Of a DNA stretch of 64,000 bases, positions 9,915 through 20,816 are shown piece after piece. How positions within the stretch are numbered: the stretch's first letter is position 1; every line of letters starts with the position of its first letter. The stretch is from assembly GCF_026914185.1 (NCBI RefSeq), contig NC_070565.1, positions 3,162,001 through 3,226,000 of the forward strand, given 5' to 3'. The notes below the pieces were generated by a model. It did not search any database, was not told where the DNA came from, and worked only from the letters and a program-made list of their open reading frames with translations. This DNA comes from Puccinia triticina (Eukaryota > Basidiomycota > Pucciniomycetes > Pucciniales > Pucciniaceae). Both the position numbers and the translations under genes were made by a program.

Positions 9915-12327
9915 CAACGCGCCACAATCCACATTACGTGCTCCTGGAGGCCTTCCAGTTTTCTTCTTGTCAGCTAGTTCAGGGAGCAAAGTATCTGTGG
10001 TGTCTGGCGGGCGCCCATCATTTTTGTATTCGTGGCGGGTCTTCTTGTTATTACTTGGAGCAGCAGGATTTGGGGCTCTCTTCCTTTTCTTCTCCCAGCC
10101 CAAAGACTGAGAGATATCAATCTGCTCCTTGCGAGCGGCTCCGTACTCAATCAAGACCCCGCGCATGACAGCATTGAAGTCTTCTTCCAAGACTTTGACA
10201 AACGAGTACAGCCAAACAAGGCCTAATCGGAGTGAATTTTTCCCTTCACTGAAAATTAAGAAGCATAAAATCAACAAAAATTATCTATTGTTTTAGCACA
10301 ATTAAACACAAACCTGAACATGTAGTAAAGTCTGTTGATGCTTTCCTGTGCATTTGTTGTTAAAGTCGGCCTCCCTTTGCCTTTGGGACCATCCTCAACT
10401 CGAGCCCGACGGGTTGGAAAGAGCATGGCCTCCACATCGGCCATGGTCCACCAATCCAACCACTTCCTTGCTTTGGGAAACCGCCAACGTAATTCATCCA
10501 TCTTGTCTTCATGACTTTTATTGCCCTCCTACGGTTCCTTGATCAACAAAAGGCACATCTTCTGAAAGGTGTTCTGCAACGGTGCCAAGGTTAACCAAAC
10601 AAAACAAGCATCATCAAAAGGTGATCTCATGAGATCAAGAGCTGCATGTCCATACCTCTTTGTCTGCCATAACAATATGTTTATTCTTTTCGACCCGAGT
10701 CACTTGAGCGCGGTAATGCTCATGAAATCCTTGGAGCTTCCCTAAAACAAGCTTTTTGTTGCAGATCCCAAAGACTTCCCAATATGCCGCAACAAAGCCC
10801 TCTCTCTGGGCAGCTGAGAAGTCGACAATGTTGCAAACAAGCCTATCACGCTCTTCTTTGCTGATTTCTGGCTTCAGTAACTGGCGGAACAATGTGGCGA
10901 AGTGCAATTTGTAGTAGTTTTCTGAGAGGCCACAAATCCAAGTGATCTGGACAGGAACCCATCGAGCTATTTCTTCACAGTACATCGAGGTCGAGAGCAG
11001 GTACCCATTGAGAAAGAACCAATAAGTCACGTCGGAAGCAAGGCCCTGGCTGTAAACATTGTGATCAATTTCGCGTGCTAAAATCCTATCAGCCATCCAT
11101 TGCGTTTGGAATGTGAAATGCCCCAAATCATCCATAAAACAAGCTGATATGACTCGCAGTCCAGCTCTGTAAAAAAGCAAACAAAAAAATCAGCTGCGCA
11201 TCAAAAAGATGAAAGCAATAGAGACAAACTTGTTCCATTTGAACATTTCCAACAGGAATTCATCATCAAGCATGCCTCCTTTTTTCCCGGGTACAATTCC
11301 TAGCTTGGCAAGAATAAGCCTGCGATGATAGCAAAGCCAATCTGCATTTGCCAAGGACGAATGAATTTTCAGTACACTGTCGTATGAATCCTTCGGCGCA
11401 TCAGGCTTTCCAATCTGAAGTCAAAAAAGGTATCAGAATTTAACAGACAATCTGAAGTCAAAAGAAAAACTTACTTTCAGCAAGAAAGCCCCTTCCTTTG
11501 GGTTTTTTGCAATCTCAGCCTTCAATTTTTTTCTTTGAAAGCTTGTCAGGCTTTTTTGCCTTGGGCCATGGATGCTTGTGGGTGCCAAAGTGGCAAAATA
11601 TTGCCCACTTGGTTTTGGTGTTTTGATCAAACCGCGCAATGGTGTTCTTGCAAGTAATGTGTCTCACATTTCCCAGGCATTTCCCGGCTTGAACTTGGCA
11701 ATTAGGGTGCCTGATTCAAATGACAGAAAGAACAAAATCAGCAAAAAAAAAAGAAGACAAAGCAGACAAAGTATGAACCAAAAAAAGGTACTGACTTTTT
11801 TGAAATATTTGTCCATGGGTACTTTTCCAGTTGGAGGCAAACCCGCACACTGAAACTCAGGGAGGTCACAACAGAGAACACCAAGGCAGTTGAGTCTTCT
11901 CTGCTTCCAGAGCCCATTTGAATGGTACTCAGTCCCAACGGTCTTGGTAAAGCCTACTTCACCCCAGTTGGTGATGCTGACTCCGGCAGGCTTGACAAAT
12001 ACAGTGTTCCCGTTTGGGAGGAGGGGATATCCTTCTGAGTCTCATGTGAAACCGTGGTCAATGAAAGTGACCTCGTTCCCTGTTGGCAGCAAAAAATATT
12101 TCTGTGGCTTCGCTGCTGCATGTTCATCAGTTTCCTCTTCATTATCTTTCTTGAAAACTTCCACGGGCTTGGGTTTTCCAAGTGCGGACTGGTGCTTCCT
12201 CCAAAGCTTCAGAGCTATCTGATTCTTGGGCTTCAACATTGTCCGAAGCTTCAGAGCTATCTGATTCTTGGGTTTTGACGTTGTGAAGATTGTAGTCACT
12301 GTCTATTTGGGATTCTGCAGTGGACAT
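9915..12327 (-). pseudogene. MULE-type transposase with WRKY-GCM1-like zinc finger, spliced, inactivated
   Basis: A six-exon gene can be read from ATG 12327. Likely GT..AG introns are 11711-11795, 11415-11474, 11167-11229, 10574-10655 and 10249-10313 (60-85 nt). The N-terminal region is acidic and holds a duplicated DSSEA segment. Next comes a zinc-finger region with CLGVLCC, CLGNVRHITC and a GTHKHPWPK ending, typical of the WRKY-GCM1 class known from MULE transposases. The catalytic part follows: SDVTYWFF with the first acidic residue, GYLLSTSMY, and ITWICGLSENYY. The C-terminal region has TTNAQES and ends with a GRPPG basic motif. It is broken by a frameshift near 12.2 kb, TGA at 12042-12044 and TAG at 10529-10531. 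I assign the superfamily by motif resemblance from memory. Its inverted termini were not found. Confidence 0.75.
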
Positions 12328-12900
12328 GTTTAAAGGGAGGAAGACTTGAGCTGGGTGTTAGGGTGGGCCGGAGATGAGCAACAAGAGGGAGCCTTTGAGG
12401 GGTGCAAAAGTGACTTGGAAGCAGGGGAAAATCCTTGCCCACAATTTGAACATGCATTTTGGCTATGTTCTTCAAATACAAAGGTGAGCCGTGTTTTAAG
12501 GATCCATTGTAATTTTCAATTAAAACACGGAGACATGTTTTATTACTCTGATGTGTTGCAAAGATTGTAAATACACCCCTGTGAAACTGTACAATGTTTG
12601 TCCTGAGGGGGAATATTCCCCGGCATTATTTACAAGGCTTTAGTTTCCAAGGCATACCTTGTAGGAGAAGCCTTGTAAATCTCAATAATTCCCCAGTTGC
12701 CATGTATTTTTACAAAGCATTGACATTCCAAAGTTTAAGCCTTGCAAAAGGTACTTTGGAAAATTCTCCTACCCAATAATCAAGCCCATTCAAGCAGATT
12801 GCTCAAATGGACTCTTACAGACACCAGTTTCATTCATGCAATGTTAAACTGATAATTGATCTGCATGAATTCAGCAACCATAACACCTCCATAATTCCCC
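12328..12900. other. Upstream flank of the MULE relic, no gene seen
   Basis: AT-rich sequence with no supported ORF. It contains an 11-bp inverted repeat, CCGTGTTTTAA at 12489-12499 and TTAAAACACGG at 12520-12530, with a 20-nt loop. It also has repeated CAAGGC/CCTTG words near 12630-12760. It may include the MULE promoter or terminal region. Confidence 0.4.
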
Positions 12901-12904
12901 TCAT

Positions 12905-14640
12905 CATATATGCTTGACAATCCCATCATCATCAACTTTCACACTCTCTTCATTCTCAACAATCCCATTATCATCAATTCTTGCCCTTCCATCATTACCA
13001 GCAATATTCACATTCCCATGTTCTTTTTCTCTGTGGCAGGAGCACCAACATTCTATTTATCAGCCTCAAGATTTTCCTCATACTCAACAATCAAATAATC
13101 CAAATCATGAGTGGTCTTCATCCCCAAATTTCCATCAATATTGACAACAGACCCCTGCATACACAGTATCATCAAAATCATGAATCTCCTGACAATTTCA
13201 ATTGTCAAACACAAAACCAATCTAAACACAGTATCATCTAAATCATACACAGACGTATCATCTAAATCATGAATCTTCTTACAATTTCAATCCTCCACCA
13301 CAAAACCAATCTGAACACAGCTTGCAAAAATCTCCATCCCAGCATGGAAATAACAAGCATGGCAACCACACCTCCAGGTTGTCTATTTTTAACTTGCTCA
13401 ACTCCCAGAGTGCTTCACCAAGAAATATGCAGAGTCCATTTCAAACTTATGAATATTCTTCAAATCTATCACCTGTGCAAATACCCGCAAAATGGAATGA
13501 ACCATCTGAAATTGATTTGGGCTTTATTCAGGAACAAATTGATTCAAGTTTATCTCAAGAGAAGGATTTTTAAATGATCCTCCTGCTGGAAATTTGGTTG
13601 AACATGATTTCACAGGTAACCATTCCTTCGGAAATATTCCAAGAATCATGTAAACAGACCAAATGCATGGTGTTGGACTGAGCCTCCTGGGTTCAGGCCA
13701 GAAATTTTGAGGGCAGTGAGATGTTGTGTGAAGTGTCAAGCCATAATCTTCACAGGATAAACAACCTAACTTTGCTGCCGCCGAGGCAGGATCACTTCAT
13801 AAAAACCACCCCCACCCCCTGAATTGCTTCAGATCTTCAAAATTACATATCAACCCAATATACCTGAGGGAAATCAACTCATTATATCCATCCTCTTGAT
13901 AAATAGCAACTTCACATTTACATCTCTTGGAGTTAATATATGCCTCAACCAGAGATGCACTCAACAATCAAGGTGAAGGTATCCATACCTTCAAGGTGAA
14001 GGGTACAATTCACCATAAAATTGGAAGTTTGCTTCCACTTGCACAGGAATTCCCCAAATTCTTACAGCTAGACATATATGACAGAAAATGAGTTTGAAAA
14101 CCACAGAGTTCATGGTCAAGATCTACTTCCAGGACTTATGCAAAGAATCCAAACAATCCTTTCCCTTTAATATCCTCTCATGCAACAGTTTGAATTTGTT
14201 CCATCTGAAATAAATCCAAATCACTCAATAAGGCTTACTGATAATGCTACAAATGTAGATCAAAGAGTTTACAAACTCCCAACAGGTAACCAAATTGCTT
14301 AATAATAATGCTCAGGAACCTTGATTGGACAATGGGACTTTGTAATGGAACCAGGTTGGGCCCAAATGTGATTTACACAAGAGTTGTATTAGGTAACAGA
14401 GTTAATGATTCTGTTCTCATCCCTCAGAGTCACATTCCTTTCACATCGGACCCAGATAAGTCTGGAGCTGTCTGGACTGCCTTTCAAACTCATACACAAG
14501 AAATTTACTGTCAATCTGGCCTCCTCGCTCACAACCAATAAATCTCAAGGTCAAAAAATTGGTAATTTTGATATTGTACTTCATGAACCTGTGTTTTGCA
14601 TTGTCAAGAAGCAAGTCAAGCCAAACTACTAAGGTAGTGA
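12905..14640 (+). pseudogene. Helitron replication-helicase relic
   Basis: The best preserved part is at 13985-14090, where the translation TFKVKGTIHHKIGSLLP followed by PKFLQLDIYD matches the Helitron_like_N family. Near 14263-14297, VYKLPTGNQIA fits the later part of that domain. At 14308-14640 the PIF1-type helicase C-terminus is recognisable: LRNLDWTMGLCNGTRL, then LPF, and TNKSQGQKIGNFDIVLHEPVF (helicase motifs V-VI). The helicase part changes frame near 14470. Between the N domain and motif V/VI almost the whole Rep and helicase core is missing, so this is an internally deleted copy. Upstream (12905-13570) the frames are rich in Gln, His, Asn and Ser and may be a decayed N-terminus. Helitron ends were not identified. 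Confidence 0.75.
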
Positions 14641-15900
14641 TTCCACAGCCTGAAAGCGGCCAGCCTTCATAATAAACTTCAAAAATTGTTTAAAAGGAAG
14701 TTCTCTCACATTTTCAGAGTTTTTGAGTATCTCTCATCACCATTTTTCCAAATATTTACTTTTCAGTAACAAATTTTGTGTCTTTTCCCAAAATAAAATG
14801 CCCTTATTTCACCCAGTTTTCACTTGAAACATTGTTTTTTGACCTATTTTTCAGTTGAAATTTGGTTTCTCCTTTGACTGAATGCATAGTCACCCTGAAA
14901 TTGCATCATCAAAGGTTTGAAAATTTTATGTCATTTCCTTTGCTCTGTCCCATTCCCTTTTGGGGGTTTCACATCCTGTGACTTTCACACCCCCTGTAAC
15001 CCCAAATTTGGGGGCTACACCACAGTTGCAGTTGGACGGCGGGCAGACGTCCGGCCAACGTTGGCCACCCCCTCTACGCCCCTGCAGTTAAACTTTGCAT
15101 GGCAGACGTTGGGAGGAGTATATGCTGGGAAGGTCCGCTGCCCCTGATGGCGGCTAGGCCACAAATCCTACCCGGACTTTGGGCTTCAAGCTGGGATTAC
15201 CCAGACGTTGGCTGTGGGGCCCAGGGTCATGATGAGATCCGAGCAGCAAAAATCATCCAAAGGGAGGGTCAATACGGCGACCGCACCATACATCCGGAGA
15301 ATGATTGCTCACTGGTGTGATTGCTGACGACCACTACGATAACAGCAATATTCATATCAGCATCCATCTTAGTCACGAACATATACCGCATTCTCTACTT
15401 GTCATGAAGAGCAAACAGTGCAAAGTCCAACATTTTTTTTTCTCTTCTATGTACAATCCGCGAGCACGCTTGGCAGATTGTACTGATGGTCTCAGGAAAC
15501 TCACTTTACCAAGTGAGTTTTTGACCTTAGGCCAACGGACAGGCCGACTAGTCCGGTGACTCGTTGGGAAGCTTGGCTCATTTTGGGGGGCAGCCAACCT
15601 GTTGACAAGCTTGAGGGCCGGCCAACCATACTGACCCACCGGGCAGATGGGTTTGCCGGACCTATCAGACAAGCCAACTATGCTGCCTTGCGGGTTGGCA
15701 CGGTTGGAAGAGGTTGGCCTGCCCTCCCTGTTGAGAGGAACAGCCGACGGGTGGTTGTGCAGGGTCAGGCCGACCCAATGTAAAGCTCAAAAGTGTTCCT
15801 GAGAACCTTTTGCTGAGTGCGGAAAGGGATGAATGAGGTTACATCTGCCTTTCCTGGGTCACTAGACACTAAAACAAGCCCCCCAATCTACGATTGGAAG
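14641..15900. other. Non-coding repeat-like region, no gene seen
   Basis: The first part is AT-rich. From about 15030 to 15800 it is GC-rich with many GGCCGGCC/GGCCAAC-like words, unlike its neighbours. It contains the palindrome-bearing word ACCCCAAATTTGGGGGCT near 14998-15016, also present near 16993. A perfect hairpin lies at 15497-15520. No ORF has recognisable homology. Confidence 0.4.
15497..15520. repeat. Perfect 10-bp stem, 4-nt loop hairpin
   Basis: AAACTCACTT, the loop TACC, and AAGTGAGTTT form a perfect inverted repeat. A shorter relative (ACTCACTTTACAAGTGGAG) occurs near 16917. It could be a remnant transposon end or a structured element; no function is supported. Confidence 0.6.
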
Positions 15901-17490
15901 GTTTAATGTAGTGATAGTGGAGGTGTATCAAAAGATAGCCTACTTTGAGCAGGTGGCTTAAGGGTTATGGTGATGTAGCTGATGTGTAAGTGTTGTAATG
16001 AGGTTGTAATTTGTATGTAAGGGTTTTAAAACCACAATATAGAGTGGGGCTAATACTGTAGAGTGAGCAAGTGTTGTACTGTTATGGGGTAAGCTGAGTG
16101 CAAGTAGTTTGCTGAGAGAAATTACAACTGGGGGGAGGAGAGCCTCCTTAAATAGAAAAGAGTTAGACATTTTAGCTCCAGGGGAACAAGAGAATGAGGG
16201 GTTTTAGCTGCCCTGAAAGCTACAATGAGGTATTTTGGCTGGTGGTTGACAGGTCACATGAGGTCGTGATGTCATATGAGGGAATTTAGCTAGTGAGAGA
16301 TAGGAGGTGAGATGTTTTAGCTGGCCTGGCCTGTCAAATGATGTCCTCTTCAAGCTGCATGAGGGGTTTTTGCTATCTTGACACCTGCATGATGTCATTT
16401 CTCAACTGTCAGACTGCAGCCCCTATTGCACTAGTCTGCATGCACCTGCATAAGACTGCATAAGCCTGCATCAAGTGTGCATAACACTGCATGACACTGC
16501 ATGACATGTGCATAGCACAATGAAATTAGTGCAGCTGATGAGGTAAAGTATATGTAGAGGGTAGACAAGCTGTCAGGGTGGTCCATGTAACAGATTACAT
16601 GTCCTGGGTAAGTGTGGTTCATGTAATAGATTACATGACCTGAGTATGGTGTTTTGTGTGTGTGTAACTGAATGATAGTGTCTTGAAGGGGCTGTAACTT
16701 GTGATCCAGAGGGGTTTAAGGTGTGTTGTCCATGGTGTCCTGTGTAGTTTTGGCCGTAGAATCCAGTGGTTGATTTGAGAGTGTACATATGAGAAAAGAA
16801 GAAATTTTGAAATGGGCTAGATGGGTAACCATAAAGCATACCACACCAAAGGGCTGCTTGACGTCCTGCCAGGACAGCCCAACCCAAATCTGACGGGAGG
16901 GTCTGCCCGCCGCGCGACTCACTTTACAAGTGGAGCCGTGGTGTATGCCCTTGGTGTGATTTACAAACCCCTATGACTTTAACACCCCCTGGAACCCCAA
17001 ATTTGGGGGCTTCCCCTTGTATATGCATATATATATATACATATATCTGGCTCTTTTACCATGGCAGGTGCCGGGAGGTACCTGTTCCACCAGAGGCCAG
17101 ACGCCCGCACCCACCAGCGGGTACCTGTTGGACGCTGGCAGGTACCTGCCCACAGACACAAGGCACCTGATGACATCTCTAACGCACCATGTGGAAATGA
17201 TATGCAAAATTTGTGATTGCCCTTGGTCAATGAAACCGGAAATTTTGGAAAATCATACAAGCATTATTCCCAAGACTATGCACATGGCTCTAGATGTTTT
17301 AGCATTCCCAGGTAAGTTTGATATCCTCATCAAGATTGAATCAACTGTATCTGACAGGTATATCTTATATTATACTCTGTAGCAACATCTGTTTATTTCA
17401 AACAAGCCTTTAGCTTTGGTTGGGATTATTTAATTTCAGAAGAAAGGAAAAAACTTGCGCCTGAGTCAATAAGTAGAGCTATGACAGTTG
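15901..17490. other. Non-coding region with short tandem words, no gene seen
   Basis: No supported ORF. CTGCATRA/CTGCATGA-type words recur at about 16436-16512. Two copies of a near-palindrome, CATGTAAYAGATTACATG, lie at about 16585-16602 and 16619-16636. An AT microsatellite is at 17020-17047. GGTACCTG occurs three times between 17077 and 17150. A segment at about 17175-17290 is a diverged copy of about 51040-51140. Confidence 0.4.
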
Positions 17491-18677
17491 TGTCAGCCTT
17501 AGAGTCAACACAGTTGACCTAAAACTACATTTTATCTCCATTTTGTACCTAAATGTGTTTATATCTTTTTAACCTTAAGACATAAGGTTGTTTTTACTTC
17601 ATATTCTGATTTCCCATGCAATCTTGACCCTAGTGTTCACTGATCACTTTCCAATATCTCTACTCCTTCATAGAGTTTGTGGTTTGTGACACGCATGCGC
17701 AGTGGAAACGGTGGGCCGCTACGCTAAACTATCCGTAGCTTGCGCAATCCGCTAGTTTAGTGTTGCGTAGTTACTGAAAAAGTGCTGTTAGCTGCAGCGC
17801 CCACTACGGGTTGCTACGCTACACTAACGGGCGCTAACAGCGCTATCAGCCTCTTTAGCGGTTGAATAGCACTGCTAGCGCTGATAGCGGCGATAGAGGC
17901 CCTGTAGTTTCAAGGGGTGCCTGTTAGTGGTAGCGGGAAATCACTGTCCGCTAACAGAAAACCCCGTCATTTGTAGTTTAGATCCGCTACGCTGTGCTGA
18001 ACCACAGACTAAATGTAGCGTAGCGGCCCACCGTTAGCAGTGGCGCCGTGTAGTCGTGCCTGAGCGCTCCAAACCACATCTACATGTGTGATTATGTCAT
18101 CCAACTTTGAAAATTTTCGAATCAGGATCCCCCATGAAGCAGGAGGATCCACAGACTTCAGACACCAGACAACCAGCCAACCAGGACCACAGAACACCCT
18201 CAGGACAAACCCCAGGATCACCCACAGAGGCCGCTTAGCTCCCAGTATCAAGCCAGATATTGACAGTAAGTTCCCTCTCTGACTTACCTTGTTTATCCAG
18301 AGTGAAATCTGTTTCTCTTGACTGCTTCTCTCCCTGTTGCTCTCAACTCTTCAACACTTCAAAGATCAAAAGTTTGTCTCTGGTTAAGACCTGTATAACC
18401 AGAGCAGAGTAGTAACCCTACTTCTGAATCCCACCAAAATTTCCTTGTTGTGAGTGGAGGCTGTTGCACTCTCTTGGCCTGGCACAGCTGGCATCCAACT
18501 TTTCCAGGTTGAGAATAGCCCAGATCATATTTAATAGACTTAAAGTCTAGGCCTGATCTTCTCTCTTTCTCTTTTTCTTTCTCTCTCCTTGTTTGTCTTT
18601 CTTTATCCCAAGAAATCCAAACTATTACCCCCATTTTTTCTTGTGTCCTGCTGTCACATAGGAGACACAGGCTCACA
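17491..18677 (+). mobile_element. Old solo LTR, family A copy 3 (with nested inverted-repeat element)
   Basis: The sequence begins TGTCAGCC and ends GGCTCACA and is diverged from the reverse complement of 35316-36281. It keeps landmarks such as the CGCATGCGCAGT word, the CCAAACCACAT block and a C/T-rich tract near its right end. A perfect 5-bp target duplication, AGTTG, flanks it (17486-17490 and 18678-18682). It is interrupted by the element at 17706-18036. Confidence 0.85.
17706..18036. mobile_element. CAACGGTG-type inverted-repeat element, copy 1
   Basis: 331 bp inserted in a family-A LTR. The ends are AACGGTGGGCCGCTACGCTA and its inverse, and the flanks carry an exact 7-bp duplication, GCAGTGG (17699-17705 and 18037-18043). 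The interior is dominated by GCTAAC, CGCTA and TAGCG words on both strands. There is no ORF. Confidence 0.9.
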
Positions 18678-18997
18678 AGTTGCCTTCTACTCAAAGAAAA
18701 CAAATGGTAACAGGCCCTCAAAGACCAGAAGAAGTCCCAGGTGAATTCCAAAAGCCAAGTTATTGGAGTCAAAAAAGACAACAAGTTGTTCTTATGGGTA
18801 ATAACATGTTCAACTAGTTAAATTAGTTCAAGTAGTAAAGAAACAAATATATTCCTTAGTTTGCATGGATTAGGGATTGATCTGACATGAAAAAATAGGT
18901 GAATTACAGCTGGTAAATCACTGGTACACCTCTGGCACCCACCGGGCGGGGTGGGGTGCCCATTTATTTTGAAAAAAGCAGTGCGGTACCCGGGTAC

Positions 18998-19487
18998 CAA
19001 CGGTGTATCCGCTGCGCTACGCTAAAAAAAGCGGCCTTTAAGCGTAGCGCAGCGGTTGACCGCTACGTGACCAGACCAAAAAGCGATAGCGCAGCGAGAA
19101 CACCGCTGCGCTACTCGCTACGCGCAGCGATATTCCGCTACCCTCCCAGGGCCATTAGTGAAAGCGCAGCAAAAGCAAAAATTTGCTACGCTACCCGCTA
19201 AATTAGCGGATAGCGGAACAGTTTTATGTTCTAAACATGTTTTTATGTATGTTAAACCCTTTTTCCTTTTTTTTTTTTTTGATCCCACATGGCATAGAAA
19301 AAAGCGGCGCTGACCGCTACGTGATCCCTTCTTTAGCGCGCTATTTTTTGATTTTTTTTCCGGGAAAATCAAAAAGCGCGTAGCGCAGCAATCTGCCCGC
19401 TGCGCGTAGCGCGTAGCGCAGCGACCCAAAAAATCGCTGCGCTAACCACTTCGCTACGCTATATGCAGCGCAGCGGATACACCGTTG
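18998..19487. mobile_element. CAACGGTG-type inverted-repeat element, copy 2 (variant subfamily)
   Basis: 490 bp with terminal inverted repeats CAACGGTGTATCCGCTGCGC and an exact 7-bp flanking duplication, CGGGTAC (18991-18997 and 19488-19494). The interior is full of TAGCG/CGCTA words in both orientations. Compared with the other copies, TGGGCC near the tip is replaced by TGTATCC, so this looks like a sister subfamily. No ORF. Confidence 0.9.
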
Positions 19488-19494
19488 CGGGTAC

Positions 19495-20816
19495 CTCTCA
19501 CACCTTGGTGCGCTGGTAGATCCTCCAACCAGTGTTGAGTAGGTTTTATTTCCACTGGCCTGACAGCTATAGTGTGATTCAAAAACCCATCAAATCTGTG
19601 TCACATAAGATATGGGAGATGAAAAAAGCCAACTTTGAAGGAATTGAACTCTAGGGCTCAATCATAACACAAAACATTTTGCCTAAAAATTGCAGTGAAC
19701 AGGGAAGTCACATGCAGATTTAAGAGCAAAGCTCATCACTGGGCAAGAGGCCATGGTACTAGGAGAGAAGGTTTTGAAAATTCTGATACCAATGTGCGGG
19801 GATCTTATTTTAAAGCCAGCTCAGAGGGAACAATCAGTGGATGAATTCCCGTTGAGATCTGTGGGCCTCCCAGAAGTGATCTAGAGCCAGAAAGCTAGAT
19901 TTCCCTGGAAAAATTTAGACTTTTTGGGTATAAACCATCATCTGCGGGGTCCCAGATTGCATGGAAAGTCCTCCAGTTGGGGTTGGTTCTCTACTGAGCT
20001 AGGAGGGGGGAAGCTGCTAGGACTATATGGGTCTGGGATGGTTTCTGTGAAAGGGTTTGTGAAACCCACGACGCGGGGGTTTTACACCAGAGCACATCAG
20101 ATGGATTCCAGAAATTGTGGCAGTAATGATTCTTGGACCTCTTGTGTACATGTATGGGGACAAGGTGCATGATGTGATTTTTTTTTTTGTCATGAGAACA
20201 AAAAAAAATTGTCATCTAAGTATAGTAAATCCACACTTTTGTGGAAATTTAGATCAAGGTTTTCCCCTTTAAATTATTGAAGAAAAGGAAATACAGGGAA
20301 AGACTAAAAACAAAGATCAAGGCCGGTTTACCCTTTACAAATGTGGAAGTAGACATAAAAACAACTATTTACAAATTTGCCAAATACATTTTTTTTTAAT
20401 TACAGGTATGAAATTTGCATCCAAGATATGAGAATAGCCCCCAAACATAAATGCCTCAGACTGACCCCCCAGGCCATGACAAGCATGGGTAAAACGGGGC
20501 CGGGTTTAACCCTCTCCGGCCTGGCCCAAGTGGGAGGGGACAGGGGGGGGCTAATGGCGAGCTCGACCTCCAGCCAGTACAAATGCAACAGGGGAAGGTT
20601 GGCTGTGGAATAGGAAGTTGGAAAGAGGTTGCCTTTTATGTTTTCAATTGACCAACGCTTCACCTGTGTACTGCTTGACCTCAAACAACCTTTGGCCAGA
20701 TGTGTCTCCCCCAACACCCCCTGAAACAAGGAATCTCTTCTTTGTATTCTTTTCCCCTCTAACGTTTCCCTTTTGAACTGGCTCAATCAGGGAGTGTCTT
20801 CTTCGCATCTGACTCA
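19495..20816. other. Intergenic, no gene seen
   Basis: No supported coding region. It contains short homopolymer runs near 20178-20210 and a G-rich patch at 20530-20550. No RNA gene or known repeat was recognised. Confidence 0.4.

Noticed and set aside
15305..15783. ORFs in the GC-rich block
   Set aside because: Several overlapping frames on both strands with no motif; explained by high GC content.
18088..18282. ORF in the old family-A LTR
   Set aside because: It is LTR sequence shared with non-coding copies at 35.9 and 59.2 kb.
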